DNA of 64,000 bases, from NCBI GenBank assembly GCA_023213395.1, contig CM041465.1:146823741-146887740 (forward strand), given 5' to 3'. Shown here piece after piece: positions 51,753-64,000 of the stretch (position 1 is its first letter; every line of letters starts with the position of its first letter). Origin of the DNA: Cycas panzhihuaensis. Taxonomy: Eukaryota; Cycadophyta. The position numbers and the translations under genes are program-made. The notes beneath the pieces are model-generated. The model made no database searches. It was not told where the DNA came from and saw only the letters and a list, made by a program, of their open reading frames with translations.

Positions 51753-53400
51753 TATAATGATCTTAAACTATGATTCACTATGAAACAAGTATAAAATACC
51801 TAAGCCTTTGAAAGGAAGCATAGAGTGTTATAAAATGAAATTAACTTAATCTAGAAAATAAGAGAATTACTTAGAGAGATTGAATTATAATTAGGTTGAT
51901 GAATTCCTAAATATCTTCATAGCCCTTAGGCCTAAGTCATTATTATTCTCTAAAAACCCACCTTTTATTATGTGAGTTTAATCACCTACTTAACAAGCTA
52001 ATAAGTCTTGTTTTATGAAGTGCCTAGTTGGGAATATACCATGCCAATGAATATTTTTGTAATACTTCCTAAGCATTTCAATTAGATTCTATTCAACCCC
52101 CCCCCCCCTCCCCCCTTGGAAAATTCTAAGGATTGTTCCTATAAAACCTCTATTGGTTGTTTTATTTCATGATAATAATTATCAAGCAAACCATCCTACT
52201 CTAGGTTTATAAGAATGGCTTTTATGGTCTCTCCTAGCAATTTACTCTAGATCTAGACTAGTTGCCTCTACTCTCTACTACTCTTCACCTCCTACTAAAG
52301 CTCCACTCCATGTTAAGTATGACTTAAACTAGTCCCATCATATCCATACATCCTTAAATCATATATTACAACAAAAGGGGATAAAAATGGGTGAACACAA
52401 TAAGAGTTAATCATTTACAAGAAGTGATCATGCACAAAATATATATACATATTTACATATAAATGATTAGAGTATAATTATGATACATGTATATATGCAT
52501 GGAAAAATAAGAAGAGTATAACTATAATACTTCTAATTTGGTCTCAAAATCTCCATGAAAAGTCATAATACTCTACTAAGCCATAATCATCACTTCCCAT
52601 GCTCATGGATCAAACACATATCCCCTAGACCTCCTCTCTCATTCTACTATCATCCCACATCACTATGGGCACTTTGTTATGGACTTATTCCTTCATCTAT
52701 TTCCCCATCTCTACCTCTATCTTGGTGCCTTTAGGTCCCTCTAGCCTTTGACTACTATAATCCATGTTCTCTCATGTTTAATCAAGGGATCGAGTTCTTT
52801 AAGTAGGCTTTATCTAACTCCAACCCTTATACTTGTTCCTATAGCTGTTTATTCCTTGATTATAACTTTAGGTGCATGTCTCTAGCTTGAGTGGTTATTT
52901 CTAAGTAGGAACTCTGCCTACAATAGAGCATTACTTAGCTCTTAATTCACACCAAGGATAAGACAGAGTCGTAAATAAATGGCAATAGTCTTTTAAGGCT
53001 TCTCCCATGGATACAACCATTAGTGCTCCATCCCTTACACCAAAACAACATTAGAAGAGTATCATTGCATGCCTATCCAAGTGTAATCATAAGCAAAAAA
53101 TAACTGAAGTAATCAAGATTAGTCATAAAATTTATTACCTCCATTGTCTTTACCATTGACTCATAGGTTAACTCTCTACACATCCTCTTCCATACCATTT
53201 TTGCATCCCATACATACTCTTACCTCTATCTAGCTAGTGAGCCCCTACGACCCCTCCTTTGGCTATAGTGGCTACTACAAAGCTTGTTGGGATGATTTTC
53301 CTTACTTTTATCTTGGCTCTTCTCCCTCTATATCAAAATCCCAATTGATTTCAATCTAGGGTCTTAAATGAACTCCCCTAATAATGTCTTATCTAGAGTT
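51753..53400. other. decayed AT-rich DNA
   Basis: No gene recognised. A poly-C/T run lies at 52,100-52,118. By position it may be the decayed 3' part of the PMD gene of remnant D. Confidence 0.35.
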
Positions 53401-54060
53401 GATATCATAATGACGTGTGCCCTTACCTTTCTTATAGGTTATACTCTCACACATGCATCATCCTCTAGTTGATAATTGGGCCATCTACCCTAAGATCTCT
53501 TAGCATGCTAACTAACCAAGCTCTAATAAAGTGATTAAAAATCTGCCTTAGTAATAGAGAATAATAGGAAAATCTATCCCCATCCTTCTGCCAAATATGG
53601 GAAACTAACTCCAATATAGAACTCACCATTATGGAAGCCTAATTGAACCTTATGCCTATCTCATAATTTATGATGATGGGCACCCATCCCCCCAACAATC
53701 CTATGTAGTTTTTCATGTCATATATGTAGAATAGAATTGTCAATAATATCATCCTTCATACTAAATGGATTTCGACTACATCATGAATTTCCCGTGTTAT
53801 CACTTTGTGCCCTAACTAGTGAGTTAGCAAACCTATCAAGTAAAGGATAGCCTCCATCTTAGTTTTATTTAGGGTTATTGACACTATCCTCACTATTTAT
53901 CCTCTATAAAATATCCCCAAAGTCCTCCTCACATCCTATATGGTAATTTATAACTCATCCATCCCTTAAAATATGAATATCTTAATACTAGGTACCCATT
54001 GGCTAACAAAATATACTAAAAGGTTAGTGTTTATAACTATGTGGGTAGAGTAGAAGATCC
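53400..54060 (-). pseudogene. very decayed PMD gene remnant (D)
   Basis: Translated on the minus strand, two blocks align with the PMD genes of A and C: FVSQWVPSIKIFIF...DVRRTLGI (about 54,012-53,915; compare VSHWDRRRHVFHLP...EDVRRILGV) and GLLGGWVPIIINYEIGIRFN followed by DRFSYYSLLLRQIFNHF (about 53,720-53,525; compare EIPGGWLDVV and GLSYSTLLQCWFFDHF). Several stops. It means an older plus-strand Tat element carried the same antisense gene. No linked aRH or integrase could be found. Confidence 0.5.
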
Positions 54061-57000
54061 TTACTAACTTACATTTATGTAGGATTATATGACCTACCTC
54101 TATCATCTATGTTGTTATATATTTCAACATCCTCCCCTCATTATCCTAAGCCTCAATATACCCTAATCATTCTAAAATATACAACATCAATATTTATACA
54201 TACCATATCTATAACATAAAAAAGAAAAGAAAATTCATTAAAAATACCAAAATTATATTAAATTTCTCTTTTTTTTCTACTTATGTGGCATCTTATCATG
54301 AAATTTCTTTAGCATTATAAAACGTTTAGGGCACTATAAAATTATTTTGAGGTACCCTTATAATTTTTATAATCGAGCTTCAAAATTTCGTCATGCCCTT
54401 TAAAATTTCATAATATCACACTACAAAATATAAGAAAATAAATCAAAATTTAAATTATATTATTTTAAGTATTTCTAATACTTAATTCTTACACTACAAC
54501 CTTAGAGGATATACTCATTACCCTTTTATAAAAAACTAGGAGTGATCTACCCTTTGTCTCATTGTTTTCTATTAAATTATCCTAACCTAAGTAGGCAACA
54601 AATGCATCTTATCCATTGCAACAAATCCATCTTATCTCTTGCTCCTCAACACAATGAGCGACTCAAGAAACAATTGCATCATTTGCTCATAACACTCAAA
54701 TATCCTCTAAACTACCTACATTTTTCTAATCAAGAATGGTAAAAATAAAATAGGTTTCTCCCTTTTTGTAGATTTTCTAATCATCATTTGTTATTATATT
54801 TCCATTTTTGAGCTTGTCTCTTTTGCTTTAATCCTATTTTTCTTGTTGTCATGATATGTTATAGGTCTTGCCACCTGTTCACTTACATCTAGTGTTCTCT
54901 TAAGCCAATTGATGCTATCTAAGTTATGTAGGTATTTTAAAATTAGATTTTATGTAGTCATCATGAACCCACCACTATTTATAGTCATTAGTCCTTATTT
55001 TAAGCCTAAATCCTAAAATTGCCAATCATTTCAACTTTTAACTCTTCACATGTAAACCCATCTCCTACACTTTTGTTTCAAGTGACTCATAGCCCTTTCA
55101 TACTTTCCTAATCATGAGATAGTCTTGCACCTAATTTGATCCTTATTGATGGCCTAGACATATCATGTGAGACCCTTAATTTCTTTATAATTTCTTGTCA
55201 TCCCTTTTTACTTGCATATAAATAATGACATCCTCACACCCATTAGATCATGACCTAAAGGTTGTTAGTTTTAAATGTCTTATATATCCCTAAGTAAATT
55301 AGAAGATTGAATATCCATTCATTATATAAAAAATAATCCCTAATGAAAGGAGGAATTTATAAGATGTTAGCCACTCTAAAGTCCCAAATATTCATCATTG
55401 TAAGATTACCATCTTAGCATCTAGGGTAGGTCATGTTATGACCTTGACCTTACCTACTATTTTAGTAGTTCAAATCTAGAATTATATGCACCACTCAATG
55501 ACTTTAGATCCTGCCTGCATCTTACAAGGCACCTATCATAATTAATTTATTTTAGTACCATGGCTTGTTTAGCACCATGGTATGAAATTCAATAAAAAGA
55601 GAAGTTTTATCAAAGAGAGGAGCAAAAAAAAAAAAAAAAAACTTAATTACCCAATAGTAATATCATCTTGGCATCTTTAACAAGTCACGTGATGGTCTTA
55701 CTCTAACTTATTGCTTAGTAGTCTAGATTTAGATTGACTATACCTTATAAGAGTCCCAAGTTCAATGTCATTTTAGTATATTATGGCCTAGATGTAAACT
55801 AAATCCTACCTTGGTTTTTACTTCCTAGTTTCCCTTAGCTATTTATGAATTACTCTCTTTAGCTTATGGCATCATTATCAAATATCTTTCTCTTAATCAT
55901 TTCCCACTCTCCCTTAATCTATCTAGTAAACCTCTAAGATGACATTGTGAGTCATGTTGAATGCATAGAATTCATCATCCATATTGGTTGGGGAACTCAA
56001 GAAAACCCATAGCCTTCTATTGTCATTTGGATAATTTAAACTCCCATTCATCATGCCATTATGAGTACAAGACTATTTCTTCCCCTTACTATGAATGGCA
56101 TAATTAAGTATGTCATTGTTATAAGTGCCCTCTAGGATGTAATCCATACCTAAATCTCTAATATTATCCTTTGCACAAGCTTCATCATGGTCTCTAAGGA
56201 ATTAATTAGTATTTATGAAATCCTCATCCCTTGGCTTTAAGTATTTGCCAACTTAACTATGTCTCTCTTAGTATAGTTAACCCATATTCAAATCTATCAT
56301 ATTTCTTAAGGCCTAAAGCTCATATGTAGATGATTTAGTTAACCAAATTTTCATGTATTATTTATAGTTGGGAATAGGTTGGTGGTTGTCATCATCTTAC
56401 ATCAACCTTCCATTAAGCTTTTGTTATGAAGGAGATTGACATTTCTTAAATTTTAGGCCTCTGTAATGTCGATGTAATATTTTATATTTTCCCTTATTCT
56501 AGTAGATGTGATTTCTTATTTGTATGGTCAACTTGTACCTTGATCCCTATTTTAAGCAACATCTATGACTATAAATTAAATGACATAGTAGTGAAAAAAC
56601 ACTTCAACTCCTAAAAAATACCCACATTATTCCCCTCCATCATCATCCATTTACTTTGTAAATTTTCACTTTTATTTAAATCTTTTTTGGCTCAATTTCC
56701 ACTTTTTGTGGTGCCATACTATGAAATTTAATGAGACACCATAAAAATTATTTCATGGAATTACAACAAATTATGTGGTACCCATTCAAATTTTATAGCA
56801 TCTAATAAATTTTCATGGCATCATCTATATGGCTAGAAAAGAATACAAAAGGCTAATTAGTTATACCTTTTTAACTTCTCTTTGTCCTATTTCTAAAACC
56901 TATTAAGGGTGGAGAATACTGAGAGCTAAAAATACCATGGTTTTGTAGTGAAAACCATAGGCTAAAATTGATTATTTATTTCATTCCTCTTACTAGGTTT

Positions 57001-58879
57001 AGACATTTTTCTTCTTTTGTTTTTTTTATTGAATTTTTAGCTTTTAGTGGTTTTACTTTTAGTGATAGTTTATAAACTTTTGTAGAGTCTTTTGACTAGT
57101 TGCTTTTATGAGTTTGGAGTATGAATATCTCATTTTATGTTTCCTCTATACAAGCTTCATGTTGGAGGGATTTTGACAGTGCTTTCATTTGGCTCTAAAT
57201 GCTTTACTTCTTGCTAGTTTTGTTGTTACTATTCCACCTATTTAATTCCAACAATAAACTAGTGTTAAGTGGTATATTTTTAAATTTCTCTTGTTGATAT
57301 TTTACTCACTTATTATCTATTTTACTTTAAGTTTATGTCAACTTTTAATTTTAGGATTCTTACTTATTTTTAGCTTGCATTATTACTTTTCTCACCTCCT
57401 TCTTGTATAAATTTTCTTCTTTCATTGGTTATCAAATTGTACTTTCATTCAAGGATCATTTTAGAATTATTTATAGGTTTTTCTACCTCTTTTCTTACTT
57501 ATTGTTCGGTTCTCATCTTGATATATTACTAGAATCATTCTTGTTATTCTTTAGTCATCTTTCTTATTGGTATAGATTATGGAACCTCTTACTCAATATT
57601 GTCATACATGGGTATACCCTTATTTCTTATATCTTCTTTTATTTATTTACTTTAGTTTCTTCCTTACCACTTTCTATTAAGAAATGGCTTCTTCGCTTAG
57701 CTTATAAAACCAATCTCCCCTTCTTATTGTTATCCCACTTGGTATGCACTTGACATGACTATCTCTTTTCAAGCATTGAGCTAGTGTCTTTGATGAGTGA
57801 ATCACCTTTATAACATAGATCTAGGATTCCTTTCTACATGAATTTCATATACATAAGTTGATAAGGTGTTTGTTTTACTTCTTTTACTTTCTTGATTAGT
57901 TTAATCATTAGATCTATTTTGTATTATTTTATTTATTGGTATTTTTTAAAATAGGTAGTTATTTTGATTGAATAAGTATTTATCATCTTTTCTTTATGTG
58001 TGTGTGTGTGTAAAATACATCATAAGGGGGTTTACCTAATACCCCCTTATATAATGAGTTCTTATTTATATATCCTTTCTTATGTATAGCATTGGAGCAC
58101 TTTTATAAAATACAAAAGGAGGAAAAAGGATAAAAGACCAAAAAGGATATAGACATTATCCACTTCTACCTTTCACATCATTGTTTAAGGAAAAGAGGGA
58201 TCTCTTTCTTTACTTTTTAAAGGAAGCCAAGTGTAAGAGCACTTAGGGAACTAATAAGATCTCTTGGTTATATATGCTTATATGATCATTGTTCACTTGC
58301 TTAATGAACTTGCATGTTTCCTTTCTTGTATTGCATAGTGTGTTTCAAGTTCTATCATAGGTTTCTTGTTATTTTTATGCAATTAAAAGTGTATTCTAGT
58401 TACATTATAGGGTGTGCTCCTTGTTTTCCCATTTCATAGGCCTGGTTCCAACTGAATTGAGGGTGGGCTAGTTTGTCTAGACTTTAATCAACCAATGATT
58501 ATTCTTATACCTAAGATGAGGGAAATACTCTTTTCATGCTTCTAGTAGGGGTTGACAAGTGTCTATCTCAACTAGATGTAATTAGGAGAGTTGAGGGACC
58601 ACCATACTACCTATTGGGAGTGGTTCCTCTTTTTCTAATTTAACTCTAAGGAGCTTAAACTATTTGGAATAAGATTTGGCCATCCTCGGACCTCCCACAC
58701 TCATATGTAAGATGTTACTAGGTGAGAGAGTCTCCATCAATTAATCCATGAGTGGGTCATTAATCTGGGATCCTATTCCCTTTTGTCTTTCTCCTTGTTA
58801 GTCCTCTAATGCTTTTCCTAGTTTAGAGTGATGTAGTTATTTATGGTCAAGCATGATAATATAAATCCATCTTCTTGTA
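54061..58879. other. AT-rich intergenic or unrecognisable repeat DNA
   Basis: No gene. Recurrent words such as ggtgccatactatgaaat / ccatggtatgaaattc (55,570-55,590, 56,709-56,730) suggest old repeats. A poly-A run of 18 lies at about 55,625-55,642 and a (TG)n tract at 57,997-58,011. Hydrophobic open frames of 70-116 codons (e.g. 57,403-57,753) follow from T-rich composition. Confidence 0.4.
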
Positions 58880-59430
58880 GGGAAGGGAGATAAAGCATAA
58901 AATAAGGCTTTAGGACCCAATGGATTTAGGGTACACTTATCCTTGATGATCCTCTTAGTCTTTGAGAGCTTATTATATGTTATTTGCCTCCTTTAAGAGG
59001 AGTAGATAGTTGTATTTACTATAAGTTTCTATTTCAATTTAACATATTGTATATATTTTTAATCTCCTTTTAGATTACAATGTGTCTTATCCTATACCTA
59101 CACTCTACTCCCATAGATTATTGCCATGCTTACTTGATCTATGAGCCTAATTCAATGATGGGTGTGATGTTATTATCTATGGAGTTGTATGTCGGGATAA
59201 TCACTTTACGCACCCAAACATGCACATGTATTTCCATGTTTTATGCTCATCTACTTTCGAGTCCCTTACCCCTTAGTTACATATTTCGTCTTTAGATCTT
59301 AGTATGCCTTGTTTTGAACCTTCTTTTTTCATACCCTCTCTCTCCATGAAAGTGCTAGTAAATGGGAACTTCCCAAATCTTGACCCACTATAGCCATTGA
59401 TCATTTTCCTATGAGATGAAACTATAGGCA
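58880..59430 (+). pseudogene. possible LINE reverse transcriptase trace
   Basis: NKALGPNGF (58,901-58,927) resembles the DKAPGPDGF motif of L1-type plant LINE reverse transcriptases, and 140 codons later KVLVNG (59,347 on) resembles their F-x-VLVNG motif. Nothing between is convincing and no catalytic Asp pair was found. Confidence 0.25.
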
Positions 59431-60150
59431 TCACCCTTCACTTCTATAAAACTGAGTTCAAATGCCATAAACTATAACATTGAGATACAAAAGCTATGAA
59501 AGTATGTTTTAAATATTTAACCCTAATTATCAAAATAGAGGGCAATCACCTCTAAGTTATTATCCACTCTCTGCATGCAACCCAACACTTTTGTAGACAC
59601 TTATTTACTTTCCCTACCTAATTATTAATATTATGATACTATAAGGAAGTGTCAATAGCTTAGATCCATGGAGGATTTAGCTATAGAAAGAAAGCTTAAA
59701 GGACACTAAAAGAGAAGTTGTATATAAGTATAATCTTATAAGAAGGGATTATGACATAAGGGATTTCTTTAAAAATGCATGGCCTTAAGTAGACAAAAGT
59801 AACCACATTTCCCTAACATCCTATTAGTGTACTGTATGACTTTTAATCTTATTAGTGGAGATATGTAGCCCAAGCACACATATTATTAATTGTCATTAAC
59901 CTTTAGCACCTTAACCATATGGTAGGATGATTATATGCCACTAACCTTAGGAGGTTACTTAATAGATCTGCCCCCTGTAAGATGTTGAGTCCTCGAAGCA
60001 CTTAAGATGTGGATGCTACTTGATAAAATCTTTTGATTTCTATGCAGCTTATTCAGGTTTACAACCAGCCCATTATACCATATGCTTAGAAATAGTTCTA
60101 TTATAGATACAGTATTGGCAAGTGTTTAAAATATATATATATAGGGGAAA
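59431..60150. other. AT-rich DNA, nothing recognised
   Basis: No coding frame or repeat boundary identified; a short TA tract lies at 60,130-60,143, just before element E. Confidence 0.4.
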
Positions 60151-60179
60151 CTATGAGGATCTCTTCTTCTTAAAGGGTA

Positions 60180-61215
60180 GGGAGGGTCATTTAGAAGTTG
60201 ATAGACTTGCCCAAGTATTTTTTTTAGGTGAGATACATGAAAGACATCATGGATCTTAGTATCAGGGGGAAGGTCAAGGGCATAAATAACCACACCAATT
60301 TGCCGAATGATTTTATAAGGGCTATAATATTAGGAATTGAGTTTGTGGGATTTATTATGATAGAGACATTATTACTTGTAAGGTTAGATATGAAGGAAAA
60401 CCAAGTCACCTACTTCAAAAGATTGATCAAATTCATGGCAATCTATTACCTTCTTCATATGATTTTGTGCAAAGGCTAAGTTTTGCTTAAAGTTATGAAG
60501 GATTTGATCCATGTTTTGTAGTTATTTTTATACCTTAATAGTGCCAAAATTGGTGTCCAAGGTATGATAAGATGGTGAGGGATAACCATAAAGGCCCATG
60601 AATGGGGTCATCCTAGTTGTAAACTAAGAAATCCAACATCTTTGGTGTTCTAAGGAAAAACAACATAGGTATGTTTTTAAAGTTTTATTAAGAATTTTAT
60701 ATTAACCATTCATTTGAGGATGATAAGATGAGTTCATATTGAAATATGTTCTTGTTACATGGAAGAGCACTTACTAAAATATGCTTGTGAATTTGGGGTC
60801 TCCATTTGATATAATTATTGATGGAAATCCATGGAGGTGAAAGATGAATTAGATGTAAAGGTTAGCTAAATGAGAGGCTTTGTAGGTAGTATAGATAAGT
60901 ATAAAATAGGTATTTTTAGTTAAGAAATCTATGATGACCCAAATAGAATCATACCTAGATTATAATAAGAGCCTAGTGTTAAAGTCTAGGGCAATGTCTT
61001 ACCATTTACCTTAAGAGATTTTTAGGGGTTGAAGTAAGTTGGGTTAGGCCTTGGTATCCACCTTATTATGTTAACATGTATCATATTGAAATACATATGT
61101 AAGGATAATAGACTTCATACATAACTAGTAGACATCTAACTAAATTCAATGATAGGTTTTGTTAAATCTTGAGTGACCACCAAAGTGGTTGTGGTAATAC
61201 ATAGACAAGATATGA
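60180..61215 (-). pseudogene. integrase of element E
   Basis: Zinc region YYHNHFGGHSRFNKTY (61,210-61,140), then QYDTC..NKVDTKA.PNLLQP (about 61,085), DIALDFN for the first Asp, LHGFPSIIISNGDPKFTSIF (about 60,840-60,780) for the second (SDRD reads SNGD), and C-terminal FEVGDLVFLHI, YKIIRQIGVVIYALDLPPDT and FHVSHLKK (60,420-60,190). This tail is the typical end of plant gypsy integrases preceding a chromodomain; a chromodomain itself is not seen. Confidence 0.75.
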
Positions 61216-62099
61216 GGAATAAATGGTGAGGTTGGGTGGATAAAAATGTGGTTTTGGTAGAGCATATGATTATTATGTAAACTCCAATCTTTATGATTTT
61301 GAACCATATTAGCCTAGGTGGCAAGTTAGATTAGGCTTTGTTATCTTCAACTAAGTCTTAGAGCTAAGAAGGTTAGGGCATAGAGATGGCCCGAATGATA
61401 GGTTTAAATGGAAGTTAGGAGAGAGCATATGCAACAACATTTTCCTTGCCCTTCTTATATGGGATAGTAAAATCAAAGACCTATAATCTATTGACCCATT
61501 TGGCTTGTTCTTTGGATAGAACTAGTTGGTCTAATAAGCATTAGAGTCTATTGTGGTTAATTAAAATGGTGAACTTAGAACTAAGTAAATATTGGCACTA
61601 TTTATTATTTACATATGGAATGGCCCTTATTTCCTTTTAATAGGTGGATAGTTGACACTCATGCTCTTCGAGCTTATGACTTTCAAATATGATGGGGTTA
61701 AAATTTTGCATGATAACCCCTAGCCCTACACTTAATGCATTGTATTCTAATTAGAAAGGTTCGGAAAAGTCTAGGGTAGAGAGGATTGGTGTAGTTAACA
61801 TGAGTATTTTTAAAAAGTGAAAAGCATTCTCAACACTTGGTGACCACTTAAGGGAGTCCTTGTGGAGTAAATTCATTAAGAGAGTTATTATGGAAGTACA
61901 ACTTTTAATGAAGCAACAATAGAAGCTAGTTAGTTTAAAGAAGGTCCATAATTAGATGAGGTTCTTTGGTGTGGGCCATTGGGTGATGAATGATATTTTA
62001 TCTAGATTAACTCATACCCTTATTATAGAAATGATGTGACCTAAGTATTATAATTTAATTTTTCTATATTTATATTTCAACATCTTCACATATAAATGG
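61216..62099 (-). pseudogene. RT C-terminal part and RNase H region of element E
   Basis: Lies between RT and integrase, where the thumb, connection and RNase H belong. Composition and length fit, but I did not find firm catalytic motifs, so the assignment is by position. Confidence 0.4.
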
Positions 62100-62707
62100 T
62101 TTTGTGTTGGAACCTAAAGGGCAGTTTCCAAATGTTAGAGATATAGGGACATGCTAATGCTATAAATTAACATGTCATTAAAGAAGACAATAATGAACTT
62201 TTAAAGGTAAAGTACATAAATTTTATTTATGAGACCTTGGAAGGTGGTTGGAGCATTGCATAGCCCAAATGGCATGACTTAAAATTTAAAGTGGGCATGA
62301 TAGCTTTAAAGGGTTGTTTAATGATTATCCTTGGGGGTTATTGGTATTTGATAATATCCAAATTATAAGTTTAATTTGGAAAATATTGTAGCCCCATGAA
62401 TCTCATCTAATATATTGTAAATCTAAGGGGTGGGGAACTTAACCTTAATTGTAAGGTTATTGAGTTTCTTATAAACAACATAAAGTTGAAAAGAACCATC
62501 TTCTTTTTGAACTAGTATAATGGAGGCTACATAAAGGCTTTTACTAGGTTGTATTATTCCCATGCCTATAAGTTCATATGTAATGCACTTAATTTCATTC
62601 GTTTGGAAGTAAAAATTTTGATATGGACAAAGGTTGATGGGGTTATAAAGGTTTTTAAGTTCTATGCAATGGTAAAATCCACAATCTAGGGTAAGGTCAC
62701 CAAGCAA
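62100..62707 (-). pseudogene. reverse transcriptase of element E
   Basis: The open frame 62,707-62,423 has GMGIIQPSKSLYVASIILVQ, KEDGSFQLYVVYKKLNNLTI and KVKFPTP, the first motifs of gypsy RT. Further on VMPFGLCNAPTTFQ (about 62,278-62,235) and FIIVFFNDMLIYS (about 62,205-62,160). The catalytic pair reads Asn-Asp, the first Asp lost by G-to-A. Confidence 0.8.
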
Positions 62708-63129
62708 GGGGGTAAAGACATATTAGTATTTAGTGAGAATGGATTAGATATTTGGGTGGACTTTGGATTATGTTTGAATATTATTAAGGTGGATAACCAA
62801 TGAGATGCTTGCTTATTTGCTTGGGAGAAATAATTTTATTTGATTAGTGATTTGAAAGTTTATGAGTTTGGATATAATGACCTTTAAACATTATAAATAG
62901 GTTATTTGGATAATTATCAGCAGTATATATACCTAATATTTGGAGCCATTGGATTCCTAAGATGGCATTTGATCCCCTAATAGATAGAGTATAAAAATCT
63001 GACTTAAGTTAATATATGCCAATTTAGACTTGGAGGTTTTGAATAACACCCTTATAATGAAGGGTGTAGTGGCCTAGTAAAGAACAATTAAAACTTAATT
63101 TTAGATTAATGTAGAGGCTTAATTATATA

Positions 63130-63200
63130 CCTACTATAATATCAATTAAGTTTAACGATGCACCACTATCAGTAAAACTTTTAATGGGGGTCTTCCTTAA
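63130..63200 (-). pseudogene. aspartic protease active-site region of element E
   Basis: TDSGASLNLI at about 63,185-63,145 matches the protease active site of plant gypsy elements. Flanks are too decayed to set the ends. Confidence 0.55.
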
Positions 63201-63389
63201 GGCCCCTCTTACTCATAATGGATTAGGGTAGGCCAAAGAGGAAATAATGGATAAGGATGCTTTAGGTTTAGCCTCAAGAAGTAGGGAGGGTTTCAAAGGT
63301 GGGTTATTTTTAGTTTCTTCTTCAAAATAAGAATTAGGGTTAATGGTGAATATGACTCTTTTGACTTTACATAATTGACCTTACCTAGG

Positions 63390-64000
63390 GACCATTTTTT
63401 ATGTATTATGAGCATAGATTAGCTTCCCTACACTTGTGGGCCCTAGATATAGGTATTTATATTTGTTTTATTGGTTATTCTACTACTAGTATTTCAATTG
63501 GCCAGTCTATTGATTATCGTTAACGGTCCTCTACTCAAAGTCTTAAAGGCCTATATTGATTCACATGTATTTGATGGCTGACCCATGGTGAGTCTCTTCT
63601 AAAACTAAATGCTCAGTGTGATATAAATTTAGCTTTAATTGCCTTGGTTGAATTAATAACGTCTCCAAGGCTAGGAGGTCGGATGGTCTTTAGTCTCATT
63701 TGGATCCATTCTTTAAGGTTGGCTATGTACATTTCAACCAATGTCTATTTATCCAAGTTTTGGGTAACTTGATTATAAATGGCCTAGAACTCATTTGCAT
63801 AGGCTTCAACCAACATTGTTTGCCTAAACTGTATTAGTTGATTAAAGAAAGACTAGTTCCATGTTTTCTCATATTGCTCAAAGAAGTATGTATAAAATTG
63901 GTTCTATGTTTGATTTGTTAGCTACTCCTAAGTCCACCATTTATACTAATGATGAGCTTTACCTTTTAAGTAGATGGAGGAAATATCAATTGATTAACTT
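63390..64000 (-). pseudogene. gag region of element E, partial
   Basis: Minus-strand reading gives FFNQLIQFRQTMLVEAYANE, AIYNQVTQNL and YIANLKEWI (about 63,850-63,700), which follow the pattern L..L.Q..SV.EY..EFE.L and F..GLK..I of plant gypsy gag. The N-terminus is outside the window. Confidence 0.5.

Larger units (their letters stand above)
60150..64000 (-). mobile_element. decayed Ty3/gypsy element E (5' end outside window)
   Basis: On the minus strand from the right edge: gag, protease, RT, RNase H region and integrase, the Ty3/gypsy order. Motifs resemble chromovirus-type plant elements, unlike the Tat elements. LTRs are not seen: the 5' one lies beyond 64,000 and I could not define a 3' one near 60,150. 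Heavily decayed, with TAG/TAA stops and frameshifts throughout. Confidence 0.75.

Noticed and set aside
55600-55660. 18-base poly-A run as a retroposon tail
   Set aside because: No upstream SINE or LINE body and no target duplication found.
57403-57753. 116-codon hydrophobic plus-strand frame resembling a membrane protein
   Set aside because: T-rich DNA yields Phe/Leu/Ser-rich frames by chance; no motif, no context.

Overview
The window looks like heterochromatic nuclear DNA of a seed plant. It is almost wholly old LTR retrotransposons nested in or abutting each other, with no intact host gene, no rRNA or tRNA gene, and no sign of bacterial or organellar sequence. Plant-type evidence: Ty3/gypsy elements of the Tat kind (with a second, archaeal-type RNase H), a Ty1/copia element, initiator-Met-tRNA primer sites, and plant mobile domain (PMD) coding sequence. 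I cannot name the species. Most coding remnants carry stops and frameshifts, very often of the C-to-T / G-to-A kind expected from long cytosine methylation.

Layout. (A) 1-13,491: a Tat-type element on the minus strand; its 3' end lies outside the window. (F) 13,492-15,050: a decayed plus-strand Tat remnant with a third archaeal-type RNase H. 15,051-17,777: a truncated plus-strand copia element. (B) 17,778-28,708: a 5'-half Tat element on the minus strand, interrupted at 21,838-25,717 by a nested LTR element that has only gag and protease, with a 5-bp target duplication. (C) 28,709-42,858: a full-length internal Tat region plus right LTR; the B LTR at 25,996-28,708 seems to serve also as the 3' LTR of C, giving a tandem that shares one LTR. 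42,859-47,098: non-element DNA with short repeats and a decayed coiled-coil gene fragment. 47,099-51,290: a minus-strand LTR element of unknown coding content. 51,291-51,752: a copia LTR piece. (D) about 53,400-54,060: a very decayed PMD remnant. 58,880-59,430: a possible LINE trace. (E) about 60,150-64,000: a decayed minus-strand Ty3/gypsy element running off the window.

How the Tat elements are built. On the minus strand gag, protease, reverse transcriptase, the ordinary RNase H and integrase follow one another and seem once to have been one reading frame. Downstream of integrase, on the OPPOSITE strand, lies a PMD gene with its own TATA box and two introns (donors, branch-like sites and acceptors at matching places in A and C). 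Beyond it comes the archaeal-type RNase H on the minus strand. The ordinary RNase H has lost its first catalytic Asp in A and C, so the archaeal-type domain probably took over that job. Intron 1 of the PMD gene holds a series of hairpins whose arms differ between A and C by paired, compensating changes. The antisense spliced gene with its structured intron is the most interesting system here.
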